Shown one piece after another: positions 8,766 to 18,455 of a stretch of DNA of 64,000 nt. The notes beneath the pieces are model-generated. The model did no database searches. It was not told the DNA's origin and worked only from the letters and a program-made list of their open reading frames with translations. Source of the stretch: Nocardia albiluteola. Its GTDB lineage: Bacteria > Actinomycetota > Actinomycetes > Mycobacteriales > Mycobacteriaceae. The DNA is taken from the NCBI RefSeq assembly GCF_018860155.1, contig NZ_JAHKNI010000001.1, positions 571,333-635,332 on the forward strand, in the 5' to 3' direction. Position 1 is the first letter of the stretch; every line of letters begins with the position of its first letter. The translations under genes were made by a program, and so were the position numbers.

Positions 8766-10031
8766 GTGGCTCTCGTCGTTCAGAAGTACGGAGGATCCTC
8801 GGTGGCCACCGCCGAGCGCATCCGGCGCGTCGCTGAGCGGATCGTCGAGACCAAGAAGCAGGGGCACGACGTGGTCGTCGTGTGCTCGGCGATGGGCGAC
8901 ACGACCGACGAACTGCTGGATCTGGCGCAGCAGGTCGCGCCCGCCGCGCCGCCGCGCGAGATGGACATGCTCCTGACCGCCGGTGAGCGCATCTCGAACG
9001 CGCTCGTGGCCATGGCGATCCATTCGCTCGGCGCGGAGGCGCGCTCGTTCACCGGCTCCCAGGCCGGCGTCATCACGACCGGTGCGCACGGCAACGCCAA
9101 GATCATCGATGTGACGCCCGGCCGGCTGCGCGAGGCTCTCGACGAGGGCACGATCGTGCTGGTCGCCGGCTTCCAGGGCGTCTCGCAGGACAGTAAGGAC
9201 GTCACCACGCTCGGCCGCGGCGGCTCCGACACCACCGCGGTCGCGCTGGCCGCCGCGCTCGGGGCCGACGTCTGCGAGATCTACACCGACGTGGACGGCG
9301 TGTTCAGCGCCGACCCGCGGATCGTCTCCGACGCGCAGAAGCTCGAGCGCATCTCCTACGAGGAGATGCTGGAGATGGCGGCCTGTGGCTCGAAGGTGCT
9401 CATGCTGCGCTGCGTGGAATATGCGCGCCGCTACAACGTGCCCGTGCATGTGCGCTCGTCCTATACCGACAAGCTGGGCACCACCGTTTCAGGATCGATG
9501 GAGGACATCCCCTTGGAAAAAGCACTCCTCACCGGCGTCGCACACGACCGCAGCGAGGCCAAGGTGACCGTTGTCGCGATACCGGACGAGCCCGGCTACG
9601 CCGCCAAGGTGTTCCGCGCCATCGCCGATGCCGAGATCAATATCGACATGGTGCTGCAGAACATCTCGAAGGTGGAGACCGGCAAGACCGACATCACCTT
9701 CACCATGCCCAAGACCGATAGCGCCCGCGCGGTGGAGATGCTGACCAACCGGCAGGGCGAGATCGGCTTCTCCCAGGTCCTCTACGACGATCACATCGGC
9801 AAGGTGTCCCTGGTCGGCGCGGGCATGAAGAGCCACCCGGGCGTCACGGCCACCTTCTGTGAGGCGCTGGCGTCCGCGGGCATCAACATCGATCTGATCT
9901 CCACCTCGGAGATCCGGATCTCGGTGCTGGTGCGGGACCACGAACTCGACGAGGCCGTGCAGGTGCTGCACCGGGCATTCGACCTGGGCGGCGACGAGGT
10001 CGCGGTCGTGCACGCCGGATCGGGGCGATAG
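8766..10031 (+). CDS. ask: Aspartate kinase
   Basis: Phosphorylates L-aspartate as the first step to lysine, threonine, methionine and diaminopimelate; cytoplasmic and normally feedback-controlled by lysine plus threonine. 421 residues, the usual length, from GTG 8766 ([14 protein letters not shown]) behind GGAGGA. Visible: the nucleotide-binding [44 protein letters not shown], and two C-terminal ACT domains from about residue 260. An in-frame ATG at 9498 with a partial site would give the separate 177-residue beta subunit known for corynebacterial and mycobacterial aspartokinases. asd follows after 3 bases, so the two are co-transcribed. Confidence 0.97.
   Translation: MALVVQKYGGSSVATAERIRRVAERIVETKKQGHDVVVVCSAMGDTTDELLDLAQQVAPAAPPREMDMLLTAGERISNALVAMAIHSLGAEARSFTGSQAGVITTGAHGNAKIIDVTPGRLREALDEGTIVLVAGFQGVSQDSKDVTTLGRGGSDTTAVALAAALGADVCEIYTDVDGVFSADPRIVSDAQKLERISYEEMLEMAACGSKVLMLRCVEYARRYNVPVHVRSSYTDKLGTTVSGSMEDIPLEKALLTGVAHDRSEAKVTVVAIPDEPGYAAKVFRAIADAEINIDMVLQNISKVETGKTDITFTMPKTDSARAVEMLTNRQGEIGFSQVLYDDHIGKVSLVGAGMKSHPGVTATFCEALASAGINIDLISTSEIRISVLVRDHELDEAVQVLHRAFDLGGDEVAVVHAGSGR
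9498..10031 (+). other. Putative internal start for the aspartokinase beta subunit
   Basis: ATG 9498 is in frame with ask, preceded by AGGA. It would produce the two ACT domains alone (177 residues, starting [20 protein letters not shown]). That such an internal product exists in related actinobacteria is established; that it is made here is inference. Confidence 0.5.
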
Positions 10032-11069
<1,038 letters not shown>

Positions 11070-11078
11070 ACCATTCTC

Positions 11079-11114
11079 CGAACATCTGGTACCACATCCG
11101 GTACCAGATGTTCG
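11079..11114. terminator. Bidirectional hairpin between asd and a convergent tetR
   Basis: Perfect 15-bp stem (CGAACATCTGGTACC and its complement) with a 6-base loop, between the stop codons of asd and the TetR gene. There is no run of T on either side, so as a terminator it would be of the actinobacterial U-poor type. Confidence 0.7.
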
Positions 11115-11122
11115 GGCACCCA

Positions 11123-11707
11123 CTACGAGTGAGGTCTCAGCCCGGTGAGCAGGTGGTCGACGTGGTCGGCGCCCAGCCGCAGGTCCGATTCGGGGGCGTG
11201 GAGCAGGAAACGGTAGTAGACCGGGCCGTACAGCATTTCGACCATGGCGCGCGTCGGGATGTCCCCGCGTAGTTCGCCCGCGGTGATGGCGCTGTCCAAG
11301 CGCTTGCAGCACTGTTCCAAGCGAGGTTCGACGATGGTCTCGCGCACGGCCGCCGCGATGTGCGGATCGGATTGGGCCTCGGCGATGACGGCCTGGTAGA
11401 CGCCGCCGATGTCACCGGCGAGCAACTCACTCAGTGCGGTGATCTGTGTCTTCAGGTCGGCGGCGATGTCGCCGGTGTCCGGGAAATCCGTTGCGGTGCC
11501 CATCTTTTCGTTGACCGCGTCGAGGGCGACCGCGCCCTTGGACGGCCACCAGCGGTAGATGGTCTGCTTGCCGACGCCCGCCGCCGCGGCGATCGCGTCG
11601 ATGCTCATCCGGGCATAGCCCTTTTCTACGGCCAGGGCGAAGGTCGCATCCAGAATCGCCTGATGCGACCGCTGGCTTCGTAGTTGCGGGTTCGGGGCGG
11701 GCGGCAT
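11123..11707 (-). CDS. TetR-family repressor, divergent from a carboxymuconolactone decarboxylase-like gene
   Basis: 194 residues. The N-terminal helix-turn-helix is IDAIAAAAGVGKQTIYRWWPSKG at about residues 37-59, and the rest is a TetR_C-type ligand and dimer domain ending LGADHVDHLLTGLRPHS. The WWPSKG form of the HTH is shared with the TetR at 23,153, and the two have matching operator cores (see 11,726 and 23,820). It diverges from the gene at 11,836 with two operators in the gap, so it probably represses that gene and itself. Ligand unknown. Confidence 0.9.
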   Translation of the reverse strand: MPPAPNPQLRSQRSHQAILDATFALAVEKGYARMSIDAIAAAAGVGKQTIYRWWPSKGAVALDAVNEKMGTATDFPDTGDIAADLKTQITALSELLAGDIGGVYQAVIAEAQSDPHIAAAVRETIVEPRLEQCCKRLDSAITAGELRGDIPTRAMVEMLYGPVYYRFLLHAPESDLRLGADHVDHLLTGLRPHS

Positions 11708-11725
11708 GCCTTCAGCGTACGCGGT

Positions 11726-11800
11726 ACGAGACGAAACGTCTCGTCTTGACGCGGTTGAGTCGAGGGTCTACGTTGGCGAGACGAGACGAGCCGTCTCGTC
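11726..11800 (+). promoter_or_regulatory. Promoter flanked by two TetR operators
   Basis: Two palindromes share the core CGAGAC-N5-GTCTCG: 11,727-11,743 (spacer GAAAC) and 11,782-11,798 (spacer GAGCC), each with further paired bases outside. Between them lie TTGACG (11,746-11,751), a 17-base gap and TACGTT (11,769-11,774), a good sigma-A-type promoter for the rightward gene. A dimer on each site would bracket the polymerase. Confidence 0.8.
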
Positions 11801-11835
11801 ATTGTCCGCAACGCTCTACTGAGAAGGATCGACCC

Positions 11836-12663
11836 ATGACCGACACCGATTCCTCGTCGACCAGCCGCTTCGAGCGGGGCCTGACCCTGCTGGGTCGGGT
11901 CGGCGGCAGCGACCCCACCCGGGTGCTGGACAGCATGGCCGATATCGCGCCGGATTTGGGCAGGCTGACCATCGAGTTCTACGCCGATATTTACGGCCGT
12001 CCCGGGTTGACCTTCGCGCAGCGGCAGATCATCAACGTCGCGGCGCTGACCGCGCTGGGAACCGCCGCACCGCAGCTGCGCTTCCATATCGACGGCGCGC
12101 TCAATGTCGGCGTCACGCCGGTCGAGATCGTCGAGACGATCATCCATATGGGCGTGTACGCCGGAGTGCCCGCCGCGCTCAACGGCCTGGCGGTTGCCAA
12201 GGCGGCGTTCGCTGATCGGCCGGAGGCGGGCAGCCCGGTGGGCGAGAGCCGGATTCGGCCGGACGAGACGACCCGGCAGCGGTATGAGCGCGGGCTCGCG
12301 GAGCTCGAGCGCATCGACGGTCACGCGGGGCGGCAGGTGATCGATTCGCTGGCCGATATCGCGCCCGACTTCGCCCGCTACGTCATCGAATTCGCCTTTG
12401 GCGACGTCTACTCCCGCTCCGGTCTGGACCTGAAGACGCGCGAGCTGGCGACGGTCGCGGCCTGCACCGCCCTGGGCTCGGTCGGCCCGCAGCTGCGAGT
12501 GCACCTGCATGGGCTGCTCAACGTCGGCGGCACGCGCGAGGAGGCCGTCGAGGCGATCATGCAGATGGCCGGCTACGCCGGATTCCCCGCGGCCCTGAAC
12601 GGAATGGCCGCCGCGCGTGAGGTTTTCGCCGAACGTGCGGCGGCTGAGGCGAACGGGGGCTGA
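11836..12663 (+). CDS. Tandem carboxymuconolactone decarboxylase-like (AhpD-fold) protein
   Basis: 275 residues from ATG 11836 behind AGAAGGA. Two copies of the CMD domain lie in one chain. The first has FAQRQIINVAALTALGTAAPQLRFHIDGALNVG at about residues 57-90. The second has DLKTRELATVAACTALGSVGPQLRVHLHGLLNVGG about 135 residues later. The CxxC pair of peroxidase-type AhpD proteins is absent, so a redox role is not supported; a decarboxylase or lactonase-like role is only a family guess. Controlled by the two-operator promoter upstream, and probably induced by the ligand of the divergent TetR. Confidence 0.88.
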   Translation: MTDTDSSSTSRFERGLTLLGRVGGSDPTRVLDSMADIAPDLGRLTIEFYADIYGRPGLTFAQRQIINVAALTALGTAAPQLRFHIDGALNVGVTPVEIVETIIHMGVYAGVPAALNGLAVAKAAFADRPEAGSPVGESRIRPDETTRQRYERGLAELERIDGHAGRQVIDSLADIAPDFARYVIEFAFGDVYSRSGLDLKTRELATVAACTALGSVGPQLRVHLHGLLNVGGTREEAVEAIMQMAGYAGFPAALNGMAAAREVFAERAAAEANGG

Positions 12664-12681
12664 GCTGCGCGGCGGGCCGGC

Positions 12682-13176
12682 TCAGTCCGACAGGTGGTTG
12701 ATCAGTTTGTCGGTCAGTCGGGTGAGTTCCGCGCGTTCGCGCGGAGTCAGCACCGACAGCATCGCCTGCTCGTTCTCGATGTGCCGGGGTATCGCCCGAT
12801 CGACGAGTTCCCTTGCGCTGTCGGTGAGTTCGATGAGCAGCCCGCGGCGATCCCCGGGGTAGGGGATGCGGGCGATGTAGCCGCGCTTCTGCAGGCGGTC
12901 CAGGCGGTTCGTCATGGTGCCCGTCGTGACCAGCAGCGATTCGGCCAGCTGCGAGGGTGACAGGCGGTAGGGGGCCCCGGCGCGGCGCAGCGCCAGCAGC
13001 ACGTCGCCCTCGCTGCGGTGAATACCGAATTCCGTTGCCATCGCGCTGATTCGGGCATCGATCAGCTGGCTCACCCGCTCCAGCCGGGTGATCAGGGCCA
13101 TGGTGTCCACGTCCAGATCGGGCCGCTCGGCCCGCCACTGCCCCAGAAGGTGATCGATGCGTTCGGATGCCTGCAT
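12682..13176 (-). CDS. MarR-family regulator, divergent from a cupin gene
   Basis: 164 residues. The winged helix spans roughly residues 60-125: YRLSPSQLAESLLVTTGTMTNRLDRLQKRGYIARI, then the wing PGDRRGLLIELT. The rest forms the dimerisation helices. The gene diverges from the cupin at 13,267. Two palindromes, including one with 11-bp perfect arms, fill the 90-base gap and are the likely sites. It is convergent with the CMD gene, 18 bases apart. Ligand unknown. Confidence 0.9.
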   Translation of the reverse strand: MQASERIDHLLGQWRAERPDLDVDTMALITRLERVSQLIDARISAMATEFGIHRSEGDVLLALRRAGAPYRLSPSQLAESLLVTTGTMTNRLDRLQKRGYIARIPYPGDRRGLLIELTDSARELVDRAIPRHIENEQAMLSVLTPRERAELTRLTDKLINHLSD

Positions 13177-13186
13177 GCCCTCACTC

Positions 13187-13253
13187 TAGCTTGACGTCGA
13201 GCTACCTCTTGTCATTTAGCTTGACGACAAGTAACTTGATGACAAGTTACTTG
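13187..13253. promoter_or_regulatory. MarR operator pair in the divergent gap
   Basis: Two inverted repeats. 13,187-13,204 is an 18-base palindrome with one mismatch pair around GACGTC. 13,228-13,253 has perfect 11-base arms (CAAGTAACTTG and its complement) around ATGA, ending 13 bases before the cupin start. A third partial copy of the ACTTGT/GACAAG element lies between them. Confidence 0.75.
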
Positions 13254-13266
13254 AAGGGATGGAATC

Positions 13267-13776
13267 ATGACGCAGACTCGACCGGTTCTCCTGACCCAGG
13301 CCTCCGAGGCCGAACTGATCGGCCAGGACCCCACGGCGATCCGGCTGCACCGCGATGCGAGCGCCACCGATGGCGTGCTGAGCACGCAGGAGGTGCGCCT
13401 GGGCGTCGGACGTGACGGGGCCGTGCCGCACTATCACGCCCGCTCGCACGAGCTTTTCTATGTCGCCGAGGGCGAGCTGCAGGTGCTCGCCGACGGCGAG
13501 ATCCGCACCCTGTCCGCGGGCGGCTCACTCGTCGTGCCCAAGCATGTCGTCCACGCGTTCGGCGCCTCGCCCGACAGTGCGGTGCGGGTGTTCATCGCCC
13601 TGACGCCCGGCGTCGAGCGCTTCGAATACTTCCGGGTTCTGGAACGGATCGAGCGTGGGCAGACCTCGGTGCAGGAACTCCTCGACAACCAGGAGACCTT
13701 CGACACCTACTTCGTAGACGCACCCGAGTGGGCCCGGGAGCGCGCCGAGGGGCGCTCGGAGTCGGCGCGCGGCTGA
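13267..13776 (+). CDS. Cupin-domain protein
   Basis: 169 residues, from ATG 13267 behind GAAGGGA. One cupin fold spans about residues 30-120: motif 1 is HYHARSHELFYVAEGEL with two His and a Glu as metal ligands, and motif 2 is PKHVVHAFG with the third His. The C-terminal 45 residues are helical and charged. No reaction can be assigned. Its repression by the divergent MarR through the palindromes just upstream is likely. Confidence 0.87.
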   Translation: MTQTRPVLLTQASEAELIGQDPTAIRLHRDASATDGVLSTQEVRLGVGRDGAVPHYHARSHELFYVAEGELQVLADGEIRTLSAGGSLVVPKHVVHAFGASPDSAVRVFIALTPGVERFEYFRVLERIERGQTSVQELLDNQETFDTYFVDAPEWARERAEGRSESARG

Positions 13777-13792
13777 GGCCGGCGGGCAGTGC

Positions 13793-14377
13793 TCAGCGCG
13801 GGCGCAGACCGTCGAAGACGATCGCGAAGACTCGTCCGCGCTGCTGGTCGTCGGCGTCCGTGGTGTACGTGGCCAGGAAGGCGCCCTTGAGGATTCGCAT
13901 CAGGTCGGCGATGTCGATGTCCGGGCGCACCGCGCCGCAGTCCTGGGCGCGGCGCAGCAGCACGTCGATCGCCGCTCGCAATTCCAGCGTCGGCGCCTGG
14001 GATTCCACGCCCTCATGGCCGCTGACCGCCTCGGCGAGATTTCGCTTCACCCCGCCCTCGATGACGATCGTGTCGAGGTAGCCGAAGAAGGCCTGGCCCG
14101 CATCCGGGGCGCCGGCGAGGGATTGCGCCTGTGCGGTCATGCGCTCGATACGATCCACCATCGCGGCGTGGAACAGCGCCTCCTTGGTGGGGAAATGTCG
14201 GTACACGGTGCCCGGGCCGACGCCGGCCCGCCGCGCGATCTCGTCCAGCGGCACCGAGATGCCCTCAGCGGCGAAGGCCTCCTGGGCCGCGGCCAGCACG
14301 CGCTCGCGGTTGCGGCGGGCATCCGCGCGCAGGGCGCGACCCGGTCCGGGGGCCTGGGGCGCCTGTGTATCGGTCAC
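13793..14377 (-). CDS. TetR-family regulator, divergent from an NTF2-like gene
   Basis: 194 residues from GTG 14377 (MTDTQAPQAPG); the frame also holds ATG 14401, eight codons earlier. Neither has a strong ribosome binding site, and I prefer the former for its family-like N-terminus. The HTH is VPLDEIARRAGVGPGTVYRHFPTKEALF. The C-terminal domain resembles the SbtR-like group of actinobacterial TetR proteins. It diverges from the gene at 14,470, and a 25-base-period direct repeat lies in the gap. Confidence 0.88.
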   Translation of the reverse strand: MTDTQAPQAPGPGRALRADARRNRERVLAAAQEAFAAEGISVPLDEIARRAGVGPGTVYRHFPTKEALFHAAMVDRIERMTAQAQSLAGAPDAGQAFFGYLDTIVIEGGVKRNLAEAVSGHEGVESQAPTLELRAAIDVLLRRAQDCGAVRPDIDIADLMRILKGAFLATYTTDADDQQRGRVFAIVFDGLRPR

Positions 14378-14402
14378 GGCGACGATTCTACCGGGGTGCA
14401 TA

Positions 14403-14451
14403 TTGACAAACGGGGCGTGCGTTCCGAATCATAAGCGGGGTATTAGTTCCG
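14403..14451 (+). promoter_or_regulatory. Promoter with a 25-base-period direct repeat
   Basis: TTGACA at 14,403-14,408 with AATCAT 18 bases on (14,427-14,432) is a plausible promoter for the NTF2-like gene. CGGGG-N5-GTTCCG occurs twice, at 14,411-14,426 and 14,436-14,451. The repeats sit on one face some 2.4 helical turns apart and overlap the promoter, so they may be the TetR site even though they are direct repeats. Confidence 0.5.
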
Positions 14452-14469
14452 TTTATTGAAGGGTAAGTC

Positions 14470-14913
14470 ATGGCAGAGAATTCGGTGCAGACCCCGCGGG
14501 AGCTGGTCGAGCGGATGTTCACCGACCTCGGTTCGGTCGATGCCGACGTGTTCGCCGATCTGATGGCTCCGGACGCGGTGTTCGAGATTCCGTTCACCGT
14601 CCCGGGCATGCCCGCTCGCATCGAGGGGCGGGAGGCGATTCGCGACCACCTCGCCCAGCGCTGGTCCCGCACGCGCGAGATCCAGATCCACGGGGTGTAC
14701 CCCGTCGTCCACGACACGACCGATCCGGAGCTGTTCTTCGTGGAGAACGAGGTCGACATGACCCGGCCCGACGGCATCCGTTCGCGCGCAAGGACTTCGG
14801 TCAACGTCGTGCGGGTCCGCGACGGGAAGGTCGTGCTGTTCCGCGACTACATGGACACCGCGCGGCTGGCGAACCTGGTGCGCGAGGGCCTGATTCGGAC
14901 GGGCGGGGAATAA
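14470..14913 (+). CDS. NTF2-like / SnoaL-like protein
   Basis: 147 residues, ATG 14470 behind GAAGGG. The cone-shaped NTF2 fold is indicated by ELVERMFTDLGSVDADVFADLMAPDAVFEIPF, EGREAIRDHLAQR, and the C-terminal strands VVRVRDGKVVLFRDYMDTARL. Members include SnoaL cyclases, limonene epoxide hydrolases and ketosteroid isomerases; no catalytic pair that would decide among them can be named. It is probably controlled by the divergent TetR. Confidence 0.85.
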   Translation: MAENSVQTPRELVERMFTDLGSVDADVFADLMAPDAVFEIPFTVPGMPARIEGREAIRDHLAQRWSRTREIQIHGVYPVVHDTTDPELFFVENEVDMTRPDGIRSRARTSVNVVRVRDGKVVLFRDYMDTARLANLVREGLIRTGGE

Positions 14914-14920
14914 TCCGCGG

Positions 14921-16264
14921 TCAGCCGATGCCTGGGGTGCGCGGATCCGGCCCGCGACACAGCAGGATCCAGCATCCGGGCGGCGCGTCGGTGAACGGGA
15001 GCTTGAGCGGAATATCCAAGCAGGACACCACATTACAGCTCGGATAGGCGTCGGGACCGATGCCGAACAGGGCTAGGGTGAAGTTCGGATCGAGATAGTC
15101 CTTCGGATTCAGCCCCAGCGGCGGCTCCACCCACGGTCCGGGGTCCGGAAACGGCGGCCGTTCGAAGGCCGCCATCAGCTTGCGGAAGAATTCGTGCGAG
15201 AGCTCGGGCATGTTCTGCAGCATGCCGGCCGGGCCCTCGGTGGAGTGATCGCCGAAGACTCCGGTCCAGGCGATGGTCAGATCCATGCTGGGGACGACGA
15301 AGACGTCCTGCAGTCCGACCCCGGACATCTGATAGGTGTCCGGGGGCATGAAGCTCGGTATCTCCGCGCATCCCGGCCCGACCCAGAACAGCAGTCCGTA
15401 ACAGGGATTCGTCGCCGTGGGATGGGTGGCACGGTGCAGGTATTCCGGTGAAACGATCTGCGTCTCGCCCCAACGGCCGTTATTGCTCAGTAGCAGGCCG
15501 AGTTTGACGAGATCGTCGGGCGGGATCAGCAGGTGTGCGTAGCCGTAGGTGTGTCCGGCGCGGTCGCGGGCCCAGTAGTAGTCGCCGCGTTCGATGCCCA
15601 GCGGACCGAACAGCTCGCGCTGGGCGAACTGCTGCAGCGGCTCGCCGATGGCCAATTCGATGACATAGGACAGTAGGTCGACATTGCGCTGGCTGTAGGA
15701 GAAGTGGGTGCCCGGCGGATGGTCGAAGTGCACGCCCAGCGCCTGCACCGCGCTGTCGGGATCGATCGAGAAGACGCCGGTGACGCCCTCGTTGATGGCG
15801 CCGATGTGCAGGCCCGAGGACTCGGTGAGCAGGTCCGTGACGGTGATCGAGCGGTGTTCCGCATCGCCCAGCCCGGGCGGCAGGTAGCGGCCGATCGGCG
15901 CGCCGAGATCGAGTTTGCCTCGGTCCCAGGCGATTCCGGCGATCAGCGAGACCACGCTCTTGGTAACGCTCCAGACGTTCCAGGGCGTCCGGCCGGTCCG
16001 GTCGTTGTGCGGACCCGTGCCGATCAGACAGTTGTGCCGGAATATCTGGACATTCACGCGATTTCGGGACGTGGCGAAGGCGAGGGCGGCGGCCAGCCGG
16101 TCCGGATCGAAGCCGGCCTGGGTGGGTGTCGCACGCGGAAAGTCCCGTCCCGAGCCGACCTCGCAGCGGGTGTCCGCGCCGGTCGTCGCGTGGGCGAGCC
16201 CCGGCGTCACAGCGCTCACCACCAGTACGAGGATTGTCGCAAACCACCCCAGCAAGCGGCACAT
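14921..16264 (-). CDS. Secreted serine hydrolase of the beta-lactamase (class C / EstB) fold
   Basis: 447 residues from ATG 16264, chosen because it places a signal peptide (hydrophobic FATILVLVVSAVTPGLAHA) at the N-terminus; the frame is open to 16297. The nucleophile motif SxxK is SVTKS near residue 107. The second motif Tyr is in SYSQRNVDLLSYV near residue 210. The C-terminal part carries a late GVGLQDVF segment in place of a clear KTG box. Four Cys in the C-terminal half suggest disulfides outside the membrane. Likely an esterase, DD-peptidase-like enzyme or amide hydrolase; a true beta-lactamase is not implied. Convergent with the NTF2-like gene. Confidence 0.85.
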   Translation of the reverse strand: MCRLLGWFATILVLVVSAVTPGLAHATTGADTRCEVGSGRDFPRATPTQAGFDPDRLAAALAFATSRNRVNVQIFRHNCLIGTGPHNDRTGRTPWNVWSVTKSVVSLIAGIAWDRGKLDLGAPIGRYLPPGLGDAEHRSITVTDLLTESSGLHIGAINEGVTGVFSIDPDSAVQALGVHFDHPPGTHFSYSQRNVDLLSYVIELAIGEPLQQFAQRELFGPLGIERGDYYWARDRAGHTYGYAHLLIPPDDLVKLGLLLSNNGRWGETQIVSPEYLHRATHPTATNPCYGLLFWVGPGCAEIPSFMPPDTYQMSGVGLQDVFVVPSMDLTIAWTGVFGDHSTEGPAGMLQNMPELSHEFFRKLMAAFERPPFPDPGPWVEPPLGLNPKDYLDPNFTLALFGIGPDAYPSCNVVSCLDIPLKLPFTDAPPGCWILLCRGPDPRTPGIG

Positions 16265-16349
16265 GGGTGTGAGGCTATCGCGTGACCGCCGACGCAACGT
16301 GAATACGAAACACGCACGATAACAATCGAGACCTGAGAGCGCCGAGACG

Positions 16350-16387
16350 CCGAAGGCCGCCGGATCCGTGGATCCGGCGGCCTTCGG
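16350..16387. terminator. Very strong 18-bp hairpin
   Basis: 18 base pairs (CCGAAGGCCGCCGGATCC and its complement) around a 2-base loop, one of the strongest hairpins in the window. It lies 85 bases upstream of the leftward hydrolase start and far from any rightward stop, so it does not sit where an ordinary gene-end terminator would. Confidence 0.5.
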
Positions 16388-16403
16388 TCTGCACTACTGC
16401 ACT

Positions 16404-16436
16404 GGTTTCGCGGAGCCCACGCAGCTCCGCGAAACC
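16404..16436. repeat. Second hairpin, 13-bp stem
   Basis: GGTTTCGCGGAGC and its complement around a 7-base loop, 16 bases after the stronger hairpin. Two stable stems in tandem in a gene-free 650-base interval may be a structured RNA or double terminator; I cannot tell which. Confidence 0.55.
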
Positions 16437-16912
16437 GCAAACCGATGCCCAACATGCGCCTCTCGGCGAGTGGTCGCTCGTAGCGACGAAGTGGTGAGGC
16501 CCGGGGCTGTCCCGGCATCGGCAAATGGTGACAACGCCGGGCTACGCCGGATCTATTCCGCCATCGGCAGTGTGAGCTGCGGCATAAGGCGATTCGGCCG
16601 GTGCGGGCGGCGGTCGCGACGTCTTGGCGCCACGGCGCAGCGTGGCGCGGAGGGGTGGCAGTCGGCCGCAGCGCCCGAGATCGGCCCGGTGGTCGGTGCC
16701 GCACCTGCTCCGCTCGCCTCGGGTTCGTAGGAATCTCCAGTTGTCCCCGCGTGACCTGCCCCACTGGAATGGCGGTGCACCTACGGGTGCCCGGACGCAG
16801 AACGGATCTACTAGTTTTATTGACTTATTCCAAAAAACTGACAGACTAGGCCCAAAGCACACCGGCCCGGGCAGCCCACTCCCGGACGGTGCTCACCAGC
16901 GAGGAGGCGCGC
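16437..16912. other. Gene-free interval upstream of catalase
   Basis: No reading frame here looks like a protein. The last 100 bases contain an AT-rich patch (about 16,808-16,850) with TTGACT and, 17 bases later, AGACTA, a possible catalase promoter. The 370 bases before it have no assignable content. Confidence 0.5.
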
Positions 16913-18367
16913 ATGACGAAACCGACCACCACCAACACCGGCGTCCCGGTGGCCAGCGACGACGAGTCGCTGACCGCGGGCACTCAAGGCCCGATCCTGC
17001 TGCACGATCACTACCTGATCGAGAAGCTCGCCCACTTCAACCGGGAGCGGGTGCCGGAGCGCATCGTGCACGCCAAGGGTGCGGGCGCGTACGGCGAGCT
17101 GGTGGTGACCAACGACGTCAGCCGCTTCACCAAGGCCGATCTGTTCCAGCCGGGCCGCCGCACCGAATCCCTCGTGCGGTTCTCCACCGTCGCCGGTGAG
17201 CTGGGCAGCCCGGACACCTGGCGCGATCCGCGCGGTTTCGCGGTGAAGTTCTACACCCGCGACGGCAACTACGACATCGTCGGCAACAACACCCCGGTCT
17301 TCTTCATCAAGGATCCGATCAAGTTCCCCGACTTCATCCGGTCCCAGAAGCGCCTGCCGGGCAGCGGACTTCGCGACGCGACCATGCAGTGGGACTTCTG
17401 GACGCTGCGCCCGGAGACCGCGCACCAGGTGGCGTGGCTGATGGGCGATCGCGGCATCCCGGCGACCTATCGGCACATGAACGGCTACGGCTCGCACACC
17501 TATCAGTGGGTCAATGCCCAGGGCGAGCGCTTCTGGGTGAAGTACCACTTCAAGACCGATCAGGGCATCAAGAACCTGACCCAGGCCGAGGCCGACACGC
17601 TGGCCGGCGCCGATGCCGATTACCACCGCCGGGATCTGTACGAGTCCATCGAGCGGGGCGAGTTCCCGAGCTGGACCCTGCACGTGCAGGTCATGCCGGA
17701 GGCCGAGGCCGAGGGGTACCGGTTCAACCCGTTCGACCTGACCAAGGTGTGGTCGCACCGGGACTACCCGCTGATCGAGGTCGGTCGCTGGACGCTGAAC
17801 CGCAACCCGCGCAACTACTTCGTCGAGATCGAGCAGGCCGCGTTCGAGCCCTCGAATCTCGTTCCCGGCATCGGTTTCTCGCCCGACAAGATGCTGCTGG
17901 GCCGCGTCTTCGCGTACTCCGACGCGCACCGCTACCGCATCGGGGTCAACTACGCGCAGCTGCCGCCGAACCGCGCCCGCGCCGCGGAGGTGAACACCTA
18001 CTCCAAGGAGGGCGCGATGCGATTCGACTACAACGCGCCCGATGTGCCCGTGTACGCACCGAATTCGTTCGGCGGCCCGCACGCCGATCCCGCCCGCGCC
18101 GGTGACGAGGGCACGTGGACCTTCGGCCAGGAGGCCGTGCGCGCCGGCTACATCCAGCACCGCGAGGACGGCGACTTCGGCCAGGCGGGCGCGCTGGTCC
18201 GTGAGGTGTACAACGACGAGGAGCGGGATCGCCTGGTGGGCAACGTCGTCGGCCACATCCTCGGCGGCGTCCGCGAGCCGGTACTGAGCAAGGTGTTCGA
18301 CTACTGGAAGCGCATCGACCCTGAGATCGGCAAGCGCATCGAGGAGGGCGTGCGCACCGCCCGCTGA
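16913..18367 (+). CDS. katA: Monofunctional heme catalase (clade 3)
   Basis: Dismutates hydrogen peroxide; cytoplasmic tetramer. 484 residues, right for small-subunit clade 3 catalases. ATG 16913 directly follows a GAGGAGG site; the frame is open to 16889. The distal heme His is in [14 protein letters not shown] near residue 50. [26 protein letters not shown] and the [10 protein letters not shown] segment follow, and the proximal heme ligand Tyr is in [14 protein letters not shown] near residue 335. Single transcription unit, closed by a strong hairpin 20 bases after the stop. No Fur or OxyR gene is adjacent. The symbol is by family; the exact locus name is not known. Confidence 0.96.
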   Translation: MTKPTTTNTGVPVASDDESLTAGTQGPILLHDHYLIEKLAHFNRERVPERIVHAKGAGAYGELVVTNDVSRFTKADLFQPGRRTESLVRFSTVAGELGSPDTWRDPRGFAVKFYTRDGNYDIVGNNTPVFFIKDPIKFPDFIRSQKRLPGSGLRDATMQWDFWTLRPETAHQVAWLMGDRGIPATYRHMNGYGSHTYQWVNAQGERFWVKYHFKTDQGIKNLTQAEADTLAGADADYHRRDLYESIERGEFPSWTLHVQVMPEAEAEGYRFNPFDLTKVWSHRDYPLIEVGRWTLNRNPRNYFVEIEQAAFEPSNLVPGIGFSPDKMLLGRVFAYSDAHRYRIGVNYAQLPPNRARAAEVNTYSKEGAMRFDYNAPDVPVYAPNSFGGPHADPARAGDEGTWTFGQEAVRAGYIQHREDGDFGQAGALVREVYNDEERDRLVGNVVGHILGGVREPVLSKVFDYWKRIDPEIGKRIEEGVRTAR

Positions 18368-18386
18368 TACGGCACGACATAATGCG

Positions 18387-18419
18387 CAAGGCCCGCACCG
18401 TAATACGGTGCGGGCCTTG
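18387..18419 (+). terminator. Catalase terminator
   Basis: 15-bp perfect stem (CAAGGCCCGCACCGT and its complement), loop AAT, followed by TCATTT. It lies between the catalase stop and the stop of the convergent secreted-protein gene and can serve both. Confidence 0.85.
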
Positions 18420-18455
18420 TCATTTCGGGAGAGCTTGTGGGGAGTGGCTCCCGGA

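Noticed and set aside
8319..9449. Long leftward open frame covering the start of ask (376 codons)
   Set aside because: Only its last 60 codons (DUF1918) look like protein. The rest is the antisense of ask, with the His/Arg/Gly-rich composition typical of reverse frames in high-GC DNA.
16437..16830. Possible riboswitch or tmRNA-like RNA before catalase
   Set aside because: Apart from the two hairpins I could not fold a known riboswitch core or find a tRNA-like domain; reported only as an unexplained interval.
16817..18256. Leftward 479-codon frame antisense to catalase
   Set aside because: The catalase reading is certain. The antisense frame is long only because high-GC codon bias removes stops.
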